Shown here piece after piece: positions 5,448-9,004 of a DNA stretch of 9,004 nucleotides; within the stretch, counting starts at the first letter, position 1; each line of letters starts with the position of its first letter. The DNA lies in assembly GCA_965363675.1 (NCBI GenBank), contig CBDTTW010000124.1, positions 1 through 9,004 on the forward strand, read 5' to 3'. The notes beneath the pieces were generated by a model. That model did not search any database. It was not told where the DNA came from and saw only the letters and a list, made by a program, of their open reading frames with translations. The position numbers were made by a program, and so were the translations under genes. This DNA is from CBDTTW01 sp965363675 (lineage in GTDB: Bacteria; Bacteroidota; Rhodothermia; Rhodothermales; DASSAV01).

Positions 5448-5499
5448 GAAAACCGGTCAATCCCTGGCAAATCAAGTACGCACAGTGGTGCAGAGGAGC
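5411..5499 (+). promoter_or_regulatory. Predicted leader RNA fold: long-range pairing of Leu codons with an SD-like site, enclosing hairpins
   Basis: GCTCCTC at 5411-5417 covers the Leu45-Leu46 CTC CTC codons of the short ORF and is perfectly complementary to GAGGAGC at 5493-5499. The pairing encloses a hairpin, CTTAGCC (5424-5430) / GGCTAAG (5442-5448), extended by CGT (5432-5434) and ACG (5439-5441) around a TATT loop; this hairpin contains the short ORF's stop codon. A mini-hairpin GCAC (5480-5483) / GTGC (5488-5491) also lies inside. The fold would hide the GAGGAG and be opened by a ribosome on the Leu codons. Pairings are seen in the sequence; function is inferred. Confidence 0.4.
5493..5498 (+). 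promoter_or_regulatory. Shine-Dalgarno-like GAGGAG ahead of ilvD
   Basis: GAGGAG lies 9 bases before an in-frame TTG (5508) and 33 bases before the preferred ATG (5532). It is the only strong Shine-Dalgarno-like match found ahead of a start in this window. It either serves the TTG start or is coincidental. Confidence 0.35.
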
Positions 5500-5503
5500 T
5501 GAA

Positions 5504-5520
5504 GGGGTTGGCAGAACCCC
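5504..5520 (+). other. Perfect small hairpin just ahead of the ilvD ATG
   Basis: GGGGTT (5504-5509), loop GGCAG, AACCCC (5515-5520). It begins 5 bases after the GAGGAG, contains the alternative TTG start, and ends 11 bases before the ATG at 5532. It could tune initiation by placing the start region next to, or inside, structure. Confidence 0.4.
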
Positions 5521-5531
5521 GAGCCACAACC

Positions 5532-7277
5532 ATGCAACCACAGCCTTCCCGGCGCAGCGACACGGTTAAGCGCGGCTTCGAGCGCGCGCCGCACCGCAGC
5601 CTGCTCAAGGCCACCGGCGTCATCCGCGACGACAGCGACTTCGACAAGCCGTTCATCGGCGTCTGCAACTCCTACATCGACCTGATTCCGGGGCACGTGC
5701 ATCTGCAAGCCTTTGGGAAGGTGGTCAAGGAGGCCGTACGCGCCGCCGGAGCCGTGCCCTTCGAGTTCAACACCATCGGCGTCGACGACGGCATTGCGAT
5801 GGGGCACATCGGCATGCGCTACTCGCTGCCCTCGCGCGAGCTGATCGCCGACTCGGTCGAGACGGTCGCGCAGGCGCACTGGCTCGACGGCCTCATCTGC
5901 ATTCCCAACTGCGACAAGATCGTGCCGGGCATGCTCATGGGAGCGCTGCGCCTCAACATCCCGACGGTGTTCATCTCCGGGGGGCCCATGAAGGCCGGGC
6001 GTCTGCCTTCGGGTCGCAAGATCGACCTGATCTCGGTGTTCGAGGGGGTCGGACAGTTCCAGAAGGGCGACATCAACGAAGGTCAGCTCAAGGAACTCGA
6101 AGACTTCGGGTGCCCCTCGTGCGGCTCGTGCGCCGGCATGTTCACGGCCAACTCGATGAACTGCATTATGGAGGCGCTGGGGCTGGCGCTGCCGGGCAAC
6201 GGCTCGATCCTGGCCATTGATCCGCGCCGCCCCGAGCTGGCCCGCGAGGCGGCCCGCGCCGTGGTGCGCCTCGTCGAGCGCGACCTGAAGCCGCGCGACA
6301 TCTTTACCGAAGACGCCCTCGACGACGCCTTTGCGCTCGACATGGCGATGGGCGGCTCGACGAACACCATCCTGCATCTGCTGGCGGCCGCGCACGAGGC
6401 GCAGTTGCCCTACGACCTCGAACGCATCAACCGGATCTCGCACCGGGTGCCCTACCTGTGCAAGGTAGCCCCGGCCACGCCCGACGTGCACATGGAAGAC
6501 GTGGACGCCGCCGGCGGCATCTCGGCTATCCTGAAGGAACTGGCCGTCGCCGGCGCGCTGCACCTGGACCGCCCGACGGCCACCGGCGCCACGATGCGCG
6601 AGAACCTGGCCGCCGCCGAGAACCGCAACCCCGTCGTCATTCGGTCTGCGGCAGAGCCGTTCCGGCATACCGGCGGCCTCTCGGTGCTCTTCGGCAACCT
6701 GGCCCCCGAGGGCTGCGTCGTCAAGACGGGGGCCGTCGCCGAGTCGATGCTGCGCTTTGAGGGGCGCGCCCGCATCTACGCCTCGCAGGACGCCGCTACG
6801 CAAGGCATCCTCGGCGGCGAGGTCAAGCCGGGCGACGTGGTCGTGATCCGCTACGAAGGGCCGCGCGGCGGGCCGGGCATGCCCGAGATGCTGCAACCCA
6901 CCTCGGCGCTGGCCGGCATGGGCCTCGACACGTCCGTAGCGATGCTCACCGACGGCCGCTTCTCGGGCGGCACGCGCGGGCTCTCGCTGGGCCACTGCTC
7001 GCCCGAAGCCGCCTCGGGCGGCCCCATCGCCGCCGTCGAGCCGGGCGACCTCATCGTGATCGACATCCGCGAGAACAGCGTCACCCTTATGGTCGAGCCT
7101 GAGGAAATCGCGCGGCGGCTGCGCCGCCTGCCGGCCTTTACGCCGAAGATCAAGGGCGGCTATCTCGAACGTTACACCTACTTCGTCACGAGCGCCTCGC
7201 AGGGCGCGGTGCTGCGCGTGCCGCAGATGCCCTCCGGGCAGCCCGCCGCCGTGGCGCCTACTGAATCGTACTCCTGA
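5532..7277 (+). CDS. ilvD: Dihydroxy-acid dehydratase
   Basis: Dehydrates 2,3-dihydroxy-isovalerate and 2,3-dihydroxy-3-methylvalerate to the 2-keto acids that become valine, leucine and isoleucine. It is a cytoplasmic iron-sulfur and Mg2+ enzyme. It is of the shorter Bacillus type, with near-continuous family similarity from RRSDTVKRGFERAPHRSLLKATG onward. Cluster cysteines are C45 (VCNSY), C127 (PNCDK) and C200 (CPSCGSCAGM, 194-202). Metal-site residues include D86 in GVDDGIAM, D128 and K129, the lysine carbamylated in the family. The catalytic-serine motif is TDGRFSGG (D474, S478). The 581-aa length is normal. I chose ATG at 5532, which keeps a short N-terminal tail and fits the SD-less starts of neighbouring genes. 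A TTG at 5508 with GAGGAG 9 bases upstream would add eight residues (MAEPRATT) and is a real alternative. It is 19 bases upstream of ilvB. Confidence 0.97.
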   Translation: MQPQPSRRSDTVKRGFERAPHRSLLKATGVIRDDSDFDKPFIGVCNSYIDLIPGHVHLQAFGKVVKEAVRAAGAVPFEFNTIGVDDGIAMGHIGMRYSLPSRELIADSVETVAQAHWLDGLICIPNCDKIVPGMLMGALRLNIPTVFISGGPMKAGRLPSGRKIDLISVFEGVGQFQKGDINEGQLKELEDFGCPSCGSCAGMFTANSMNCIMEALGLALPGNGSILAIDPRRPELAREAARAVVRLVERDLKPRDIFTEDALDDAFALDMAMGGSTNTILHLLAAAHEAQLPYDLERINRISHRVPYLCKVAPATPDVHMEDVDAAGGISAILKELAVAGALHLDRPTATGATMRENLAAAENRNPVVIRSAAEPFRHTGGLSVLFGNLAPEGCVVKTGAVAESMLRFEGRARIYASQDAATQGILGGEVKPGDVVVIRYEGPRGGPGMPEMLQPTSALAGMGLDTSVAMLTDGRFSGGTRGLSLGHCSPEAASGGPIAAVEPGDLIVIDIRENSVTLMVEPEEIARRLRRLPAFTPKIKGGYLERYTYFVTSASQGAVLRVPQMPSGQPAAVAPTESYS

Positions 7278-7296
7278 CAAACCCTACGTGAGCACC

Positions 7297-9004
7297 ATGA
7301 CTCCCACGAAAGCAGACACGCAGCAGGAAACCTCCGGCGACGGCCTGACCACCGGCGAGCCCGAAGCCGCCCTCGCCCGGCAGGTCATGAGCGGCGCCGA
7401 AATCTTCATCCGCTCGCTGGAAGCGGAGGGCGTCGAGGTCGTGTTCGGCTATCCCGGAGGCGTCATCATCAAGATCTACGACGACATGATGCGCCTCAAT
7501 CCCTCGTTCGAGCATGTGCTGGTGCGCCACGAGCAGGGCGGCACGCACGCCGCCGAGGGCTACGCCAAGGCCACCGGCAAGGTCGGCACGGTGCTCGTCA
7601 CGAGCGGCCCGGGGGCCACCAACACGGTCACCGGCATCGCCGACGCCTACATGGACTCGGTGCCCCTCGTGGTGTTCACCGGGCAGGTCGCCTCGCACCT
7701 GATCGGCAACGACGCCTTTCAGGAGGTGGACATCATCGGCGTGACGCGGAGCATCACCAAGTATAGCTGGCAGGTGCGCGACGTGCGGCTGCTGGCGCAG
7801 ACGATCCGCCAGGCCTACCATGTGGCCCGCACCGGCAAGCCCGGCCCCGTCGTCGTGGACATCCCGAAGGACATCCTGTGGGCGCAGGCCGAGTTCGAGT
7901 ACCCGAAAGAGGTCGCCATTCGCGGCTACGACTACACCGGCGCCCCCGACCCGGCCAAGGTCGAGCGCGCGGCCCGCATGATCGCCGAGAGCAAGCGCCC
8001 GCTGCTCTACGTCGGCGGCGGCACCCTCAATGGCGATGCGGCGGAGCTGCTGACCGAGCTGGCCCGCAAGACCCGCATCCCCGTCACGACGACGCTGCAC
8101 GGCATCGGGAGCTTCCCCGAGAACGACCCGCTTTCGCTCGGGATGCTGGGCATGCACGGCACCTGGTACGCCAACCAGGCCGTCCAGAACACCGATTTGC
8201 TCATCGCCGTCGGGGCGCGCTTCGACGACCGCGTGACGGGCAAGCTGGAGTCGTTCGCCCCGCATGCCAAGGTCATCCACATGGACATCGACCCGGCGTG
8301 CATCTCCAAGAACGTGTACGTGGACTGCGCCGTCGTCGGCAACGTGCGCCAGACGCTGGAGGCGTTGCTGCCGCTCGTCGCGCCGAAGGATAGCGGCGAG
8401 TGGATGAAGTCCATCGAGTACTGGCGCAAGGAGTGCCCGATGGACTACGTGCAGGACGGGCAGCTTCGGCCGCAGTACATCATGCAGCGCCTGCGCGCCC
8501 GCACCGACGGCAACGCCGTGGTCGTCTCGGACGTGGGCCAGAATCAGATGTGGGCGGCGCAGTTCTTCGGCTACGTGCACCCGCGCTCGCACATCACCTC
8601 GGGCGGCCTCGGCACGATGGGCTTCTCGCTGCCGGCGGCCATGGGCGCCGCCTTCGGCCTGCGCGGCACGGGCCGCTCGGTCATCTCGGTCAACGGCGAC
8701 GGCGGCATGGTCATGAACGCGCAGGAGCTGGGCGTGGCCGCGGCGCACCACCTGCCGCTCAAGGTCGTCATCCTGAACAACAACTTCCTCGGCATGGTCC
8801 GCCAGTGGCAGGAGCTTTTCCACGAGAACCGGTTCAGCCACACCGACCTGCGCCCGACCAACCCCGACTACGTCAAGCTCGCCGAAGCCTTCCACTGCGT
8901 GGGTTTGCGCGCCAACACGCCCGAGGAGGTGGACGCCGTCATCGAGCAGGCGTGGGCCGTCAACGACCGCCCCGTGGTCATGGAGTTCAACGTGGTGCAG
9001 GAGG
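7297..9004 (+). CDS. ilvB: Acetohydroxyacid (acetolactate) synthase large subunit, truncated by window end
   Basis: Catalytic subunit that joins pyruvate with pyruvate or 2-ketobutyrate, the first common step of Val/Leu/Ile synthesis; it uses thiamine diphosphate, Mg2+ and FAD. About 569 residues are visible with no stop before the edge, so only a short C-terminus is missing. The N-terminal ThDP domain has VRHEQGGTHAAEGYAK with catalytic Glu79, and the SGPGATNTVTGIADAYMDS motif. The central FAD-type domain has VGARFDDRVTGKLESF. The C-terminal ThDP motif runs from GDG (467-469) to NNN (494-496). Trp504 in GMVRQWQELF matches the family Trp linked to 2-ketobutyrate preference and herbicide binding, which distinguishes it from pyruvate oxidase or other ThDP enzymes. 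A polar leader of about 30 residues precedes the conserved core; GTG at 7288 is an alternative start three codons upstream. No Shine-Dalgarno is seen. Cotranscription with ilvD is very likely; ilvN would be expected next. Confidence 0.97.
   Translation, partial: MTPTKADTQQETSGDGLTTGEPEAALARQVMSGAEIFIRSLEAEGVEVVFGYPGGVIIKIYDDMMRLNPSFEHVLVRHEQGGTHAAEGYAKATGKVGTVLVTSGPGATNTVTGIADAYMDSVPLVVFTGQVASHLIGNDAFQEVDIIGVTRSITKYSWQVRDVRLLAQTIRQAYHVARTGKPGPVVVDIPKDILWAQAEFEYPKEVAIRGYDYTGAPDPAKVERAARMIAESKRPLLYVGGGTLNGDAAELLTELARKTRIPVTTTLHGIGSFPENDPLSLGMLGMHGTWYANQAVQNTDLLIAVGARFDDRVTGKLESFAPHAKVIHMDIDPACISKNVYVDCAVVGNVRQTLEALLPLVAPKDSGEWMKSIEYWRKECPMDYVQDGQLRPQYIMQRLRARTDGNAVVVSDVGQNQMWAAQFFGYVHPRSHITSGGLGTMGFSLPAAMGAAFGLRGTGRSVISVNGDGGMVMNAQELGVAAAHHLPLKVVILNNNFLGMVRQWQELFHENRFSHTDLRPTNPDYVKLAEAFHCVGLRANTPEEVDAVIEQAWAVNDRPVVMEFNVVQE

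Noticed and set aside
5472..7280. 602-codon open frame on the minus strand across ilvD
   Set aside because: It mirrors ilvD exactly. Its translation is Arg/His/Gly/Ala-rich with no domain signature, as expected antisense to a GC-rich gene.
7258..8895. 545-codon open frame on the minus strand across ilvB
   Set aside because: Antisense to an unmistakable acetohydroxyacid synthase gene; low-complexity His/Asp/Val/Ala composition and no recognisable motif.

Overview
The window is a GC-rich bacterial chromosome segment carrying housekeeping anabolic genes and a few envelope genes. I see no mobile element, CRISPR array, tRNA or rRNA. Almost no start codon is preceded by a Shine-Dalgarno sequence. 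Together with a small outer-membrane beta-barrel protein and strong G/C use at third codon positions, this suggests a GC-rich member of the Bacteroidota/Rhodothermota side of the tree (Rhodothermus- or Salinibacter-like). That assignment is inference from style, not a database match.

Layout from left to right: a hairpin at the left edge (23-54); an inositol-monophosphatase-fold protein (130-1143, +); a class I-beta DAHP synthase with an N-terminal regulatory-type domain (1265-2392, +), the entry enzyme of the shikimate pathway; a GC-rich hairpin (2396-2436); an AI-2E/PerM-family membrane protein (2532-3632, +); a small single-pass membrane protein of unknown role (3764-4132, +); a strong bidirectional terminator (4148-4194); a convergent outer-membrane beta-barrel protein on the minus strand (4216-4839); an unusually AT-rich intergenic region (about 4840-5279; 45% G+C over 5041-5280); a short ORF with a Leu/Val/Ile-rich C-terminus (5280-5447); then ilvD (5532-7277) and the large subunit of acetohydroxyacid synthase, ilvB (7297 to beyond the right edge).

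ilvD and ilvB are separated by only 19 bases and clearly form a branched-chain amino acid operon that continues outside the window. The most interesting part is its leader. The short ORF ends in a run of Leu, Val and Ile codons. Its stop codon lies inside a hairpin (5424-5448), and two consecutive Leu codons (CTC CTC) are complementary to the only good Shine-Dalgarno-like sequence in the window, GAGGAG just ahead of ilvD. This resembles a peptide-sensed attenuator acting on translation. The alternative, an ordinary small one-helix membrane protein, cannot be excluded from sequence alone.

The second point of interest is the DAHP synthase. It keeps the family fold and most active-site residues, but has Asp where the metal-binding Glu is expected, and an altered GPCS motif.
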